A stretch of DNA of 64,000 nucleotides from Trachythela sp. YZ-2020 (lineage: Eukaryota > Cnidaria > Anthozoa > Malacalcyonacea > Clavulariidae): contig JADLSH010000387.1 of NCBI GenBank assembly GCA_016169945.1, positions 1,922,001-1,986,000 on the forward strand. Direction: 5' to 3'. Made by a program: the position numbers and the translations under genes. The notes under the pieces are model-generated. The model ran no database searches. It was not told the DNA's origin and saw only the letters and a program-made list of their open reading frames with translations. This document shows positions 10,373 through 21,365 of the stretch, in pieces. The stretch's first letter is position 1. Each line of letters starts with the position of its first letter.

Positions 10373-11310
10373 TAGAATAAATTGAGGGTTGCTTCGCGTG
10401 TGCCTATAAAAAGATATAAACAAAATCTCGACGTTTCGAGCTAAAGCCCTTCGTCAGGAGAAATTATTAGACAGATAAACACATTACATCAGCTTTTATA
10501 GCAACGCTATAAAAGCTGTCACGTGAACAAAATATTAACCAATGAAAATAAAGTAGTCATAACAATCATAACAAAATATAATTAATATGTAAAGATATAG
10601 ACTGCGTGCAGGCTTCGGCCCGATTATAGGGTCGAAGGCCTGCGCACAGGCGTTACACTTATCAAAGCGCTATAAATGTCGTACAAGGGAAGGGAAGAGG
10701 GGATATAGAGGAAAGTATATAAGAAGTATTTAAGAGAAAAGAATGAGCTAGATGAAGAAGAAGCGCTCACTGATACCATCAGGCTGAATGGTGCCAAGTT
10801 TAAAAATGAGACGCTTTTCTTGCTTCCGACGGGTATCATTGCCACCAATAATGGGATGAATGGCGCATATTTTCATATCAGAAAAGGAGTGGTTGGCACT
10901 GTTGAAGTGCCTAGCAACCGGTTTGTTGTGCACATTGTTCTTAACATCACGGAAGTGCTCAGCAAACCTATCGCCTAAACGTCTTCCAGTCTCTCCGATG
11001 TAGAGCAAGCCACATTTGCTGCAAGAGATGCAGTAAACGAGGTTGGAGGACTGAGATGCACGTGAAACTGTGCTTGATGACAAACTGAGATTTTGGAGCC
11101 GAAATACAGGTGGCGAGGTTTAAATGCTTACAAGTGTAGCACTTAGCACGACCACAGGAAACAGTGCCAGCTGGTGACACAGAGTCCTGTCGCAGTGAGC
11201 TGTGCACTAGGGTTTCCCGGATGTTTTTACTGTGTCGAAAAGAGACTAGTGGGGTCTCGGAGAAAATGGAAGACGTTGCAGGGTCATTTTTAAGTAGATT
11301 AAAATTCCGG
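10373..11310 (-). mobile_element. Penelope-like element, 3' fragment
   Basis: Minus strand. The sense strand begins inside the post-RT linker and runs through a GIY-YIG endonuclease to a terminal region containing 'GACGTTTCG...CTTCGTCAG' (in plus orientation at 10429-10457), a sequence typical of Penelope-like element ends. The reverse transcriptase itself is missing, so the copy is 5' truncated. Confidence 0.8.
10748..11083 (-). pseudogene. GIY-YIG endonuclease domain of a Penelope-like element
   Basis: A 111-residue frame containing 'LVYCISCSKCGLLYIGETG' followed by R-x2-DRFAEH and 'KPVARHFNSANHS'. These are the GIY-YIG nuclease features of Penelope-like elements: the Y-x-C-x2-C lead-in, the [G]LYIGET core, the catalytic Arg and the H-F-N-x3-H block. 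In the living element this domain nicks target DNA. The upstream zinc-like 'CGRAKCYTCKHL' is in frame 10968-11207, so a frameshift sits near 11080. Confidence 0.85.
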
Positions 11311-11558
11311 CAAACGATGTCCCTTTGTTTTTTTTGTCAATTATCCATGATTTAGCCAATGTAGTCGCGCGGAAAGTTAACCAAAGCATATATATAGTTA
11401 TGTATTTTGTTTTTCCCGCCGCCTGCCTGTGTGATTTTTTATTCATGAATCCCCCTGTTCCTGTTTTTTTGGCAAGAAACGTTATGCAGAGTAGCCAATC
11501 ACCGCCTAGTTTAAAATTTAAGAACTGTGACGTATGCATAGGGTAGGTGATCCCAGCA

Positions 11559-12065
11559 CAGAGTGGATATATACAGAGGTCTCACTTCAGGCAAGATGCG
11601 TAATAACCGGCAGCTATTCTGTCTGATGATGGCTTTAAAATAGAGTCGAAAATTTACAGTCTCTCAAACTCGTCTTGTTTTATTCATCTTTGAATTTCAA
11701 GATGACTTGTTTCTTTCTTTCTTTTCTTAAATTGTCGGCCGCCCGCCATGTTCCTATAGCGAGTGCGGTAACGAGAGGCATTCACCCCCCCCCCCCGAAC
11801 AAGATGGCGGTCGATATTTTCGGAAAATAACCGGCATAAGAAACCCTTGTTATTTTCTTTATAACGGTTTACCTTGACTGAAGTTGTTATTAACAACATT
11901 AAATAGGTAACTCGAATTTTTGCGGTATTTTAACGTCTAAAAATGCCCGCCATTTTGACTGTTTTCGGAGGGTGACAGCCTCTACTTAGCGCACTGGCTA
12001 GCAATCGGTTACGCTGGAACATTAGCGTTTTACATGAAGTGAGACCTCTGTATAGTTACTCTGTG
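11559..12065. mobile_element. hAT-like MITE, CAGAGT/ACTCTG ends
   Basis: Terminal inverted repeats run from CAGAGTGGATATATACAGAGG to CCTCTGTATAGTTACTCTG. The flanks TCCCAGCA (11551-11558) and CCCCAGCA (12066-12073) look like an 8-bp target duplication with one mismatch. Interior block 'agctattctgtctgatgatg' is shared with 42600-42640. A short C-run (11786-11797) and GC-rich patches lie inside. No ORF of note. Confidence 0.65.
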
Positions 12066-12540
12066 CCCCAGCATATGCATAGTTTTGACAAACGTTTGTC
12101 AAAATCCCAACGTTTTTTAACATGCTTAGAAATTACTTTTGAAGTTAAAACATTGGGAATGTAGTAAAATCACTAGTGTTTAAACTAGTGTAGTTTTTGT
12201 AGAGTTTTTGTTCCTAATTTATGAAAATATTTGCATTTGTAAAAGTTGTAGATGAGTTTGAGTTTAAAAAATTTGCCAACCTTGTCATTATATTAGACAG
12301 CTTTAGCAAACACAACGTGACGTCAAGTAGGACGTCATTTTTGCGCGCGGAGTCTGGGTCTAGGACGCCGTTTATTTAATTTAGCATGAGGTGTTGACGA
12401 GGGCAAGAACACTTGATTTTATTCTCGAATATTTTCTTCTTTGTTTATTAAACTCTATTATTAGACAGAATGGACTGTGTGTGCGAGTGCACGCGCGTGA
12501 GCGTCGCGCGAGCGTGAAGGATTTTCACGCGCGCGTGTTT

Positions 12541-13360
12541 TCTTGCTTTATCAAGTAATTGATATCAAAGAAAAGCTTTTAGAAAAGATTAAAACCCGGA
12601 TTTTTGGGCCGCCTATAGTCCTAGTTGACTATTTTTGCTTGGAATAAAGCACAGGTAAAATTTGTCTTTGCATGACTCAGAAGAGCAAGGGCTGGCTATG
12701 TTCTCCAAGGCCAAGAAAAGTACTGAAACCTGCTCAGTTGAGACTTCAGGTTTGGGTACAAAATATGTTAATAATAATTAATAAACAAAATAATGTCGAA
12801 TAAGAATATGAAATTTGAGCTCATCTGAAGATATCATCTCAAGTAGAAGCACATGTCGCCCATGACTCCCTCAGCCTTAAAGTCATTTCTCCCTCAGAAA
12901 GTCATTCCCTGATTTCAATGATGAAACTTTCACTGGATTTTCTGTTGGATTATTCATATTACCTCAATACCTCCCACATGTTCACATGTCATTTTCGAGG
13001 CTTGCGTACTGACCCGACACAATGGTAAATATAATGAGTGATTAGGACTAAAGCGTGATAAATAAACCAATAAAGTCAAAAATCGTTCAAATAGATTCAC
13101 ATGTAAAACAGCTATAAAAACATACATTCAAAAATACGAAGTTTTCGGGGTGAAAATTCGCAATATAAATTCACAATATTTTAAAGTACAGCAAAAATAT
13201 CCCATTTTCAAACTGCGATTACTCGTCGATTTGAGGAAGTAATTTATGTTTTAAACTACCAATAGAAAGAGCAGCTCTTCCTGAATTAGATGCTGTGATT
13301 TTTATCCATTTTCGGCTTCATATGTAAAATTACCTCACTTTTCTGACACCCGAAACATAG
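12541..13360. other. Noncoding AT-rich stretch
   Basis: No gene found. Positions 13022-13140 are a diverged copy of 13660-13780 (shared 'gataaat.aacca' and 'aaatcgtt.aa' blocks) on either side of the MITE below, suggesting a local duplication. Confidence 0.45.
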
Positions 13361-13368
13361 GCAAATAC

Positions 13369-13666
13369 CAGAGGCTTGGATAAAAAAAATTTATAAAAGG
13401 ATACGCTAATATTGGATAATAAATAAAAGAATGCGCTAGATGGTAATAAACAAAACGCGCTAAATGGTAATATAATGAGGAAACCGCTGAAAATCGGAGC
13501 GCGGGCGGAGGAAGGAAATTGACCGCCCGCGGTTATACCCTTCGTCGCCCGCGGTTATCATACTCGATTTTGTTTATTACCATCTAGCGCATTCTTTTAT
13601 TTATTATCCAATATTAGCGTACCTTTTATAAATTTTTTTTATCCAAGCCTCTGCGAAGGAGAGAGG
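13369..13666. mobile_element. MITE with ~80-bp terminal inverted repeats
   Basis: Arms 'CAGAGGCTTGGATAAAA' ... 'TTTTATCCAAGCCTCTG' are near-perfect inverted copies extending past 'accatctagcgcattc'. The centre is GC-rich ('gaccgcccgcgg'). GCAAATAC occurs immediately before (13361-13368) and again at 13667-13674, a possible 8-bp target duplication. If so, the element has an extra 13 bp at its right end. Confidence 0.7.
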
Positions 13667-13796
13667 GCAAATACAATGCGCGATTACAATATCTAAACCG
13701 TGATAAATTAACCAAACATGACACAAATCGTTAAATTACATTCATTGGTAAAATAATTATGTTTGTTGAAAATTTAAATTTTGAATAATAACGAGA

Positions 13797-13814
13797 CGCA
13801 ATGCATTGTGGGAT
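13797..13814 (-). promoter_or_regulatory. ZNF143/Staf-like site upstream of METTL27-like gene
   Basis: On the minus strand this reads ATCCCACAATGCATTGCG, close to the ZNF143/Staf consensus YACCCATAATGCAYYGCG. It lies 80-97 bp upstream of the start codon, where such sites occur in TATA-less housekeeping promoters. No TATA box is seen. Family knowledge supports a promoter role; binding in this organism is inference. Confidence 0.5.
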
Positions 13815-13893
13815 ACTCACCATTAAAGATTACACAATCTGACACACACCACAACAAACTGATCAAGTACCTTCGCTCTGTCTTCATCACATT

Positions 13894-14004
13894 ATGTCTG
13901 AAAATAGTTATGATCGTTATAGTCATGTTAAACAACTAAATGCCGACACTACTCAAGAAGAACTGATTCAACTTTATTCAGCTTGGAGCGAAACATATGA
14001 TAAG
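13894..14004 (+). CDS. METTL27: METTL27-like methyltransferase, exon 1
   Basis: First coding exon, 37 codons, from the ATG at 13894 to a GTGAAT donor at 14005, phase 0. It encodes an N-terminal helical segment ending 'LIQLYSAWSETYDK', matching the 'Y-x-x-WAxxYDxD' lead-in of METTL27 (WBSCR27) and related class I SAM methyltransferases. The ATG is the first in frame after a stop-rich leader and lies ~80 bp below a ZNF143-like site. It joins in frame to exon 2 at 21471, and the full coding sequence is 660 nt including the stop (219 residues), close to the ~245 of human METTL27. The physiological substrate of METTL27 is not established. Confidence 0.85.
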
Positions 14005-14286
14005 GTGAATATAGGCAAATTTATCATTATTGCATAGCTAGTTGCCAACGTACTCTCACGGTCCACAGATTTCGATAAAATCTCACGGTGATTCGGTGAC
14101 CTCACGGTTTGTAAATATCTCGCGGATTCTCACGGATTTCGAGAATAGCGTAATTTAGTTCTCACATTTTAACTTGTAAGAGTGATTTTGTCAACTTAAA
14201 ACAAAAATATTGATAAATTCATAAAAGAACACTCTACTACGCTTGTCGTTACGCTACAATGCTACATTCTTTATATTGTCATATTA

Positions 14287-14830
14287 TTACTTTTTTTTAT
14301 TTATTTATTAATTTTACAATCAAAAATAATTGAAGGCGCAGACAACAGGACAAATAGAGTCCCAAATTAAGTCCTGCCATACAAAGGTGTACAACATTAT
14401 ACTACATATACATATATATATACTACATTACTAATTAACACAATGACATATTTACAGAGTTTCACACAATTCCAATTGAACACAAAATTATAATCTTAAA
14501 ACATGCACGTTTACGAACAACAAGACAAAATGCAAGAACGACATTTAGAACAAAATGTTTTCCAAGTCCTTGGCCTATTTACATCAAAGCATGCATTAAG
14601 TTTTTGGGTGTAGTGTTTATAGAGTTTTAATTTCAGCGACTGAACAGAGGGAGAGGATTTAATTTCATCTGGCAAACTGTTCCATAGGGGTACTATCCTA
14701 TTGAAAAATAGATTTCGGAAAGAAGATGATCTGCAGCGGTTTGGTCTGTATGAATCAGTAGTGCTTAAACGAGTGTGGTGATGAGTAGGATTGACCAGTA
14801 TAGGATTACCCGAGTCCATTTTATAGAGGC
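14287..14830 (-). mobile_element. LINE 3' fragment
   Basis: The minus frame 14511-14819 encodes 'SFRNLFFNRIVPLWNSLPDEI', the C-terminal 'R-x-x-x-LWNSLP' signature of CR1/L2/Jockey-type ORF2 proteins. A stop is followed by a 3' UTR to a T-rich/TTTA stretch at 14290-14312 (the tail on the minus strand). Heavily 5' truncated. Confidence 0.75.
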
Positions 14831-14847
14831 CGATTTCCGACGATCTA

Positions 14848-16260
14848 CAAACATTGCGCCTTCAACACTTGATACGGCGCATCGCTCTAAAACATCTATA
14901 CTCTACTGTCAATAGTTTGAGCGAACGTACCATACGTGGGTATTTATTTGTATTTGTGGGAAACTAAAGAGAAACTAGATATCAGTCATCAGTGTCGAAT
15001 ATAATTGAGACATAAACGCGGAGCTCTATTTATTAGAGTTGAAGAGTCAGCTATCACATATTCTTGATAATTATATTTACACTGTAAACAGGTCAAGTTT
15101 TTATAAGAAAACCGAAGACGTTAGTTCTCTCTACATCTTGCAATATTTTAAGATGATCCTATAGCTCCTCATTATTATACTTCGATTAATTTGACCCAAA
15201 CGTTTGAACAGACTGTGAAGGTAGCCCCGGATTGGGCCTCAGATTCGGCCTCGGATTGAGCCTCTTATTGGGCCGCACATTCAACTGCATTCAATCACTG
15301 AAAAGTAGATTTTATGAAACTTAATTTCTAGCTAATTTTACGGTACTTTTTGTTAAAACCAAGCAGTAACTTGAGCAGTATAACGTATCTATCCATTGCT
15401 TGGAGTAAACGATGAAAACCATACTTTTTGTAGGAGAAATTTAAGATTTAAGACGCTGTGCATAGTGTGCGATTCCATATGCCACAGAATATTGAACTTT
15501 TATACTTAGAAAAGCATTTGCAACTTGCAAGGAACAAGCACATAGTATTGTTTTGAAATTCCAATATATTGTCGATATTTAATGTTATATTCAATAATTT
15601 GTAACAATATAATTGCACCCACTATAAAAACGAAATTATCATAATATAGGGGACTTACCGAATATGCGCCTTCCCACATACAGCATTAAGACAGCATCTT
15701 CGCGAAATCGCTTGCTACGATTACACAGGTACAGTTGTGCAGAATCTTTCCAATGGTAAAGAGCATTTAAGGTCACAGACTTGATATCAGACTTGATATC
15801 AGCGAGACGCATTCCTCACGACAAAAATATGAGGGATATTGATAACAACAACAAACATTGCGCCTTCAACACTTGATTCGGCGCATCGCCCTAAAACATC
15901 TATACTCTAGAATAATTTGAGCGAACGTACCATACGTGGGTATTTATTTGTATTTGTGGGAAACTAAAGAGAAACTAGACATTAGTGTTGAATATAATTG
16001 AGACATAAACGCGCAATAACGCGGAGCTCTATTTATTAGACTAATTAGAGTTCAAGAGTCAGCTATCACATATTCTTGATGATTATTACATTGTAAACAG
16101 GTCAAGTTTTTATAAGAAAACCGAATACGTTAGTTCTCTCTATATCTTGCAATATTTTAAGATGATCCTATAGCTCCTCATTATTATACTTCGATTGGAC
16201 CCAAACGCTTGAACAGACTCGATAAAATTAAAGTATTCGGCGAGACGCATTCCTCACGAC
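14848..16260 (+). repeat. Complex ~400-bp repeat, two direct copies
   Basis: Copy 1 (14848-15220) and copy 2 (15854-16250) both start AACATTGCGCCTTCAACAC and share blocks 'ggcgcatcgc.ctaaaac', 'gagcgaacgtaccatacg' and 'caggtcaagtttttataag'. Copy 1 is interrupted after 'gaacagact' by ~560 bp of other DNA and resumes with 'gcgagacgcattcctcac'. A third copy is inverted at 16446-16972. There are no ORFs of note. Class unknown. Confidence 0.75.
15226..15277. repeat. 12-bp tandem repeat
   Basis: Four diverged units of about GGATTGGGCCTC sit inside the DNA that interrupts copy 1 of the complex repeat. Confidence 0.7.
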
Positions 16261-16445
16261 AATAGTGGAATACGCAAGACATTTAATCGCGTGCACGGCG
16301 CACGTATTGGTCAAACGTTGGCAGACCAATTCAAATGAGTAACAAATATATATATATATATACCGGGTGGGGCAAAAAAAAGTACGACTGTTTGATTTAG
16401 TATAACTTAAAAACTAAAAGAGCTGTTACACTTAAACAAGTTTCT

Positions 16446-16972
16446 TTGCATTCATAGATGTTTTAGAGCGATGCTCCCTGCGATCTTCAAGTGTTGAAGG
16501 CGCAATGTTTGTTGTTGGAAATATAATATCGCTCATATTACTTGTCCTCAAGATTCAAGAATGCGTCTCGCTGAATACTTATATCGAGTCTGTTCAAGCG
16601 TTTGGGTCAAATTGAAGTATAATAATTAGGAGCTATAGGATCATCTTAAAATATTGCAAGACGTAGGGAGAACTAAGCTCTTCGGTTTTCTTGTAAAAAC
16701 TTGACCCGTTTACAGTGTAATAATTATCAAGAATATGTGACAGTTGACCCTTGAACTCTAATAAATAGAGCTCGTTATTGCGCGTTTATGTAGATAGATA
16801 GATAGAAAATTTTATGTCTGAATTATATTCAACACTGATTTCTAGTTTCTCTTTAGTTTCCCACAAACACAAATAAATACCAACGTATGGTTCGCTCAAA
16901 CTATTGTAGAGTATAGATGTTTTTGAGCGATGCGTTTTACGATCGTCAAGTCTTGAAGGCGCAATGCCCTCA
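16446..16972 (-). repeat. Complex ~400-bp repeat, inverted third copy
   Basis: Reverse-complement copy of the 14848/15854 repeat. The end motif (gcgatgc...cttgaaggcgcaatg) appears at both 16460-16513 and 16920-16970, so the copy is bounded by it on each side. A TAGA microsatellite (16791-16806) lies inside. A nearby 'ccgggtggggcaaaaaaaag' at 16368 looks like a Tc1/mariner-type end, but I found no partner. Confidence 0.7.
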
Positions 16973-17810
16973 TATAGAGTGACCGTTGGGTGACCGAGGA
17001 AGTGCAATTAAGTTTGTGACACCCCCAAAAAGCCAGGACGACGACGAAGAAAACAGGCAGAGGCATATTTAACCTTGGCTCTGCCAGCCGTAATAACTAT
17101 ATACACCTCGTCGGCTCGTCCCAATGGGAATATTTGTCCCTAGTAGAATCATGCTATTGTTGCTTTATTGTGTTTGCTCCCTTTGCAAAATGGTGCCCGT
17201 AATTACGAAATTGCCTATTGTTGAATATTACTCATTCACGGGCAACTGTGGCATCACTATGAGCAGATACATGTACGCTTAGCGTACCTATTTTTTTTAA
17301 TATGTTGTAGTATTTCTTATATACCTTAATGGCTTAATCTTCGACAGTTTGACTGTTTAACTGTTTAGTTTGATAGTTTCTCCACATATTTTAAAGCATT
17401 CGTTCTAGTCGATACTTTCGTTTTGAAAACCTTCGCATTTCCACGTTTTTATATGAATTAACGACGTTTTGTCAATTTATCTTGACATTTCAAAACATAA
17501 GCGCCATGTTGAATTTAAGATCTAGCCTGCGAACAGGAAAAATTGAATGATGTAATGGCCTTGGGGAACATTACGTCATTGTATTGTAAGCCACTTGCTG
17601 ATTGGTTATCAATTTAAATAAGCTCGTCGCTGAATGGCTACAAGCTAACAGCTAACAGCCAACAGCACGATGGCAATATATCTGCATTCGCAGATACAAT
17701 AAAGTGCTTAGAAAACACCTTTGATGGCATTTCGTGTTACAAGCAGGCAACCACCACAGAAATATAGCTTAGACTTTGACAAAGACGATTAGGCCGGTTG
17801 CCATCCGAGT
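16973..17810. other. Unassigned intronic DNA
   Basis: No ORF or RNA gene recognised. Weak short palindromic words only. Confidence 0.35.
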
Positions 17811-17817
17811 TTATCTA

Positions 17818-18030
17818 AAAAGTTTGAGGTTTTCTACAAGTTTGAGGTTTGAAAATTCCAAGTTAATTTCCATAGCAACAACTTCGTTATTGCTCCTGAG
17901 CATAGCACGCACCGCTTGTCTAACAAAGTCAGGCTGCTGTCGTAATTCATCAAACGTGTCCCTTATGCGCTGGCGTAACACATCGACATCTTGTACGATT
18001 AGAAGCCATTTTAAATTCCCAGGGGCCTAA
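17818..18030 (-). pseudogene. DDE transposase C-terminal remnant (Tc1/mariner-like)
   Basis: Minus-strand codons give 'VQDVDVLRQRIRDTFDEL' then 'RQQPDFVRQAVRAML', which resembles the C-terminal helices after the catalytic core in the mariner-like transposases with a 'L+xRIxxAFxxL' and 'pdlvRrAVraM' pattern. The N-terminal and DDE core are absent and the expected ending is replaced by unrelated residues. About 70 codons remain. An N-terminal piece of a possibly related transposase is inside the MITE at 36860-37197. Confidence 0.45.
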
Positions 18031-18363
18031 AATATTTTGTGCTTAAGAACAATATGAATATTTTAGAATATTAAGTGTTGCGTTTTTTTTTATACGCCTC
18101 TTTCTTGTAATTTGCCTGGTTATAATAAGCCAGCCAATGAGAACGCGTGAATCAACACTTTCCCCTGGCACATTGCTTCCGGTGGATTGCATGCAAATTC
18201 CAATAAAGTTTGTATAATATTTAAAATTTTATTGTTGCTATTCATTATTACAATAATGTAAATTATATATATTTTTTTATTTCGTCTTTGAGTGGGTGTT
18301 GACAGGTTTATGTTGGGACTTGGGTTGGGGTGTTGACAGATTGAGATTGTCGATTCGACAATT

Positions 18364-18553
18364 TTTTTTTTTATTTAGCTTCGCCAACTAGGGAAGGGAC
18401 ACCACAACAGCATGTACCACGACTTTCGGCAGAGCGTTGACTTTACTCTTTTCACTTGAGGACTGGGTTCGAGTCGCATTGAGAAAGTTCTCACTGAGAC
18501 TTGAACCCGCGACGTGAAAGGCAAGTGCGCTAACCACTTCGCCACCGAAGCCC
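18364..18553 (-). mobile_element. tRNA-derived SINE
   Basis: On the minus strand the 5' end carries a pol III box A (TGGCGAAGTGGTTAGCGC) and box B (GGTTCAAGTCT) at tRNA-like spacing, followed by a body and a 3' end 'ggcgaagctaaataaaaa'. The last ~50 bp resembles the LINE end at 7800-7860, as expected if the SINE borrows a LINE's reverse transcriptase. Confidence 0.7.
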
Positions 18554-18555
18554 CT

Positions 18556-18586
18556 TAAAATATTATTATTATATTTATTATTATTA

Positions 18587-18637
<51 letters not shown>

Positions 18638-18640
18638 TAA
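18556..18640. repeat. (ATT)n microsatellite
   Basis: About 25 ATT units with a few ATATTT interruptions, at the 5' side of the SINE. Confidence 0.9.
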
Positions 18641-18657
18641 TTTTAGAGTGTTCTTAG

Positions 18658-19330
18658 TTGAAAAAAAAAGCTGCTAAAATAAATAATTACAAAATGGCAT
18701 CGGGTTTGAAACGTAAACCTCCGAATATAGCCCCTGTTACGGTTTTAAAAAAGAAGAAGGAGTCTTTAGATGCTTGTTTGTTTTGCCAATGCGTTGTTCT
18801 TCGGCAGATGGAAGAAGCAAAGTGGTCCAATCTGCGATCGAGAGAAAAAATACAAAGACGTTACATTAATGATAGGGTACTTAGTGTAATTAGCAATAAC
18901 CAAAATTGTACAAATATAAAGTGGCATCATGCATGCGATAGTAACTTTACGCACCAGGGAAAGATTGATAGACTACAAAAAAAATATGAGGAAGTTCTGG
19001 ACACATCGGATCTCATTCCTACAACAAGTACTAAGCAACCATCTACACGTAGACAAATAAACCGTCCTATCTATGAAGCTTATCTAAATATGCTAAAGTG
19101 GAACTTATACTGGAAAGCATAAAGGAAGAGTCCTGAAAGGCTGAATCCAGAACGTCAATATGTTAATTATGTTCCTCACATTGGCCAATTGTTGAGAATC
19201 CAAGCAAGAGACAATCCTGCAAGCTACATGCAGCTCTCTGAAGAAGGATATATTCAACCACAAAGACAGAGCAGCAATCTTATGGACAAAAACATCAAAT
19301 ATATATCAAGACTAAGGCCAAAAAAAAGGT
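18658..19330 (+). pseudogene. Orphan TE-like ORF with Cys/His cluster
   Basis: I do not recognise this gene. The frame from 18658 reads 154 codons to TAA (19120), and the same frame stays open past the stop to about 19364, so one nonsense change probably split a longer protein. The visible features are a Lys-rich start, 'CLFCQC' (residues ~41-46) and 'WHHACDSNFT' (~90-99). That C-x2-C...H-x3-C spacing suggests a small zinc-binding fold like those at the start of some transposon proteins. The readable part stops at a 17-bp inverted repeat at 19331. It lies inside intron 1 in the same sense as the host gene. Confidence 0.45.
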
Positions 19331-19725
19331 ATTCTGTTTCTGGTCAGCGCGCGCGTCATCTTTGACTATGCGCGTCGAAGTTTTTTTTTGTGAAAACCGC
19401 TGATCATTTGCGTGTTTGCGGACATTTGCGGCGTGTTTGCGGGCATTTTTGTGAGAAAAATAAACAAATTCTGTTGATATATGCTTATACTTTTATACAC
19501 CTGAACATTTAACATTGTTAGTAGTTCTCATTTTTATTCCATTAAACCTGTAAACTTTGTGACAGTTTAACATTTATAAGCATAAACAATCAATGTATGC
19601 ACTTATAAATACATAGAGAGACTAGAAAAGTACTCACAATTTCTGCAAAAAGCGTTCCCTCCAAAAAAAAAGCAAAAAAAAAAGCCGCGTCGATTTTCGA
19701 CAGACATACTGACCAGAAACAGAAT
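19331..19725. mobile_element. MITE-like element with 17-bp inverted repeats
   Basis: ATTCTGTTTCTGGTCAG at the left and CTGACCAGAAACAGAAT at the right are perfect inverted copies. Weaker inverted similarity ('gcgcgtcgaa...ttttt' against 'aaaaa...cgcgtcgatttt') extends inward. The flanks 'aaggcc' and 'ttggcctaa' are suggestive of a target word, not proven. It interrupts the orphan ORF above. Confidence 0.55.
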
Positions 19726-20934
19726 ATATAAATATTTGGCCTAATATAAACGCTATCGCAGAGAATACTTCTGTTTGTTGTTCAAGCTGGTCGCTGTGAA
19801 AAGTCCTCTGCTGCCAACACAATTGCGGGCAAGGATTCATAGATTGTCTGTAAAAAAGCTTCTCTCAATTGTACTGAAGATAACTACTTCTTTGTTTGGA
19901 TTAGGAAATCAAAAATAATTCATAAGAATCAAATTATTGCTCGAGAAAGCCAACCTCTCAACGATAGATAGTCTGAGAGTACTTCTCATATTAGCTTCGA
20001 TACACGTATATAAAGCGTAAACAAATGCGGAAAACTATAAATATTATTAAACGAAATCAGGATCATTTATTCAATAATTCAGTAATTCATAATTTACGAT
20101 AATTCAGTTTGGTTCGCAAGCTCCGACTCTGATAATGTTAATGTATTAAAGATCAACAGGGGAAGATCCGCTTGTCTTTAAAAAGAACTGTAGCTTGTTG
20201 TGTCTGAAAATTACCGAAAGCAGCTATAGCACTTAATAGTAGGGACATTTATACGGCAGCTGCCAGATCCAAAAAATATATGAAACTTTACAAATTTAGG
20301 TATTGATGGTTTTCATGTGACGTCAAAGCGGCCATGCTGGTGGACAACTTCAAAGTTCCGATGTTTATCAGAGCAAATAATTGATGGATATTTCTTTGTT
20401 TTGAGGTATTTTCCACCAGCAAGGGCAGACGTGAAAACCACCAATATCCGCGCCATGTTTACATTTTGTTTGGCATTGTGGCCGATGCCAATTATGACGT
20501 CCGACACGTCGCTCGCTCTGATTGGATAACAAAAAATATTAGCCAATCATCGTAAAACATTACGACCTATTTCACAACTCCGCCAAAATTCCATCCATCG
20601 TCAAAGCGGCACATCAAAGCCGAAGTATTCTTTCTAAAAAGCTCATTTTTATATTAAATTCCGAATTACGGATGACAACCTCCCAAACCTTCTAAATGAA
20701 CACTATTCGAAGCGATTTAGCGCGGTTGCCTGCTTGTAACACCAACAGTAACATTTCAAATCCTTGGCCGGCCGTCATAGCGTTGTAAACAAACACAATT
20801 TACTTCTCTAAAGAGATCGTAAAACGGTGGTATTGTCATCTACATAGCATGCACTGAACCGAAGATATGAACCTGCAAAATTGCTGCAAATATTAGGACG
20901 ATATCGTCCTAATACATTAGCACCCAACTATAAA
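19726..20934. other. Unassigned intronic DNA
   Basis: No gene recognised. Short ORFs around 20313-20546 on both strands overlap each other and match nothing I know. Confidence 0.35.
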
Positions 20935-21365
20935 GCAATGGAAAAAATTCAATGCCGTTCTTCATTAACATTAACTGAATCGAATAAAATAGTTCAGACA
21001 TTTTTAGCTTATCAGGTTTTCTCTGGAGACCTCGCAGAATATAACGCGCGGTCATGATTGAATGTAGAGCCAGAGTCGTCAAATTCACGGGAAAATCCTT
21101 ATATCTCAAGAACGAAAGAATTTACAATAAAATAATTCAATGCCATTCTGTATTAGCTCTTGAAGTATAAAATAAAGAAGTCTATAAGTTTGTACCGGCC
21201 TTGCAAAGTTTTCTCTCGAGGCCTCGTAGACGGTTTGTTGTCATACGACGTTAAAATGCCGTCGTGCAAAAGCAGACATCCAAATATAGAAATAAAGTCG
21301 ATATAATTTTTAAACGACTGAATGTACCGCAATATAGTTTAATGCCGTTCTGAATTAGCATTAGG
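20935..21365 (+). repeat. Three diverged ~200-bp repeats
   Basis: The phrase 'aatgcc(g/a)ttct..attag' recurs near 20950, 21140 and 21340, followed in the first two by 'ttttctct.gagacctcg' and 'ttttctctcgaggcctcg'. This suggests an old tandem duplication immediately upstream of exon 2. Confidence 0.45.

Larger units (their letters stand above)
9591..12540. repeat. Large nested palindromic (TIR) region
   Basis: The outer arms 9596-9655 and 12466-12535 are inverted copies (shared 'gcgagtgcacgcgcg' core and 'agcgtgaagga' edge). The inner arms 9690-9955 and 11320-11558 are also inverted copies (blocks 'cctgtgtgattttttattc' and 'gccaatcag'). Between the inner arms lie a MITE (9956-10325) and a Penelope-like fragment (10373-11310). 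A second MITE (11559-12065) splits the right arm. I read it as a TIR transposon or foldback element later invaded. No transposase is visible. Confidence 0.65.

Noticed and set aside
13806..13830. tRNA-Asp relic next to the METTL27-like promoter
   Set aside because: Only ~14 bp (gggatactcaccat) match and the rest of the tRNA is absent; likely coincidence.
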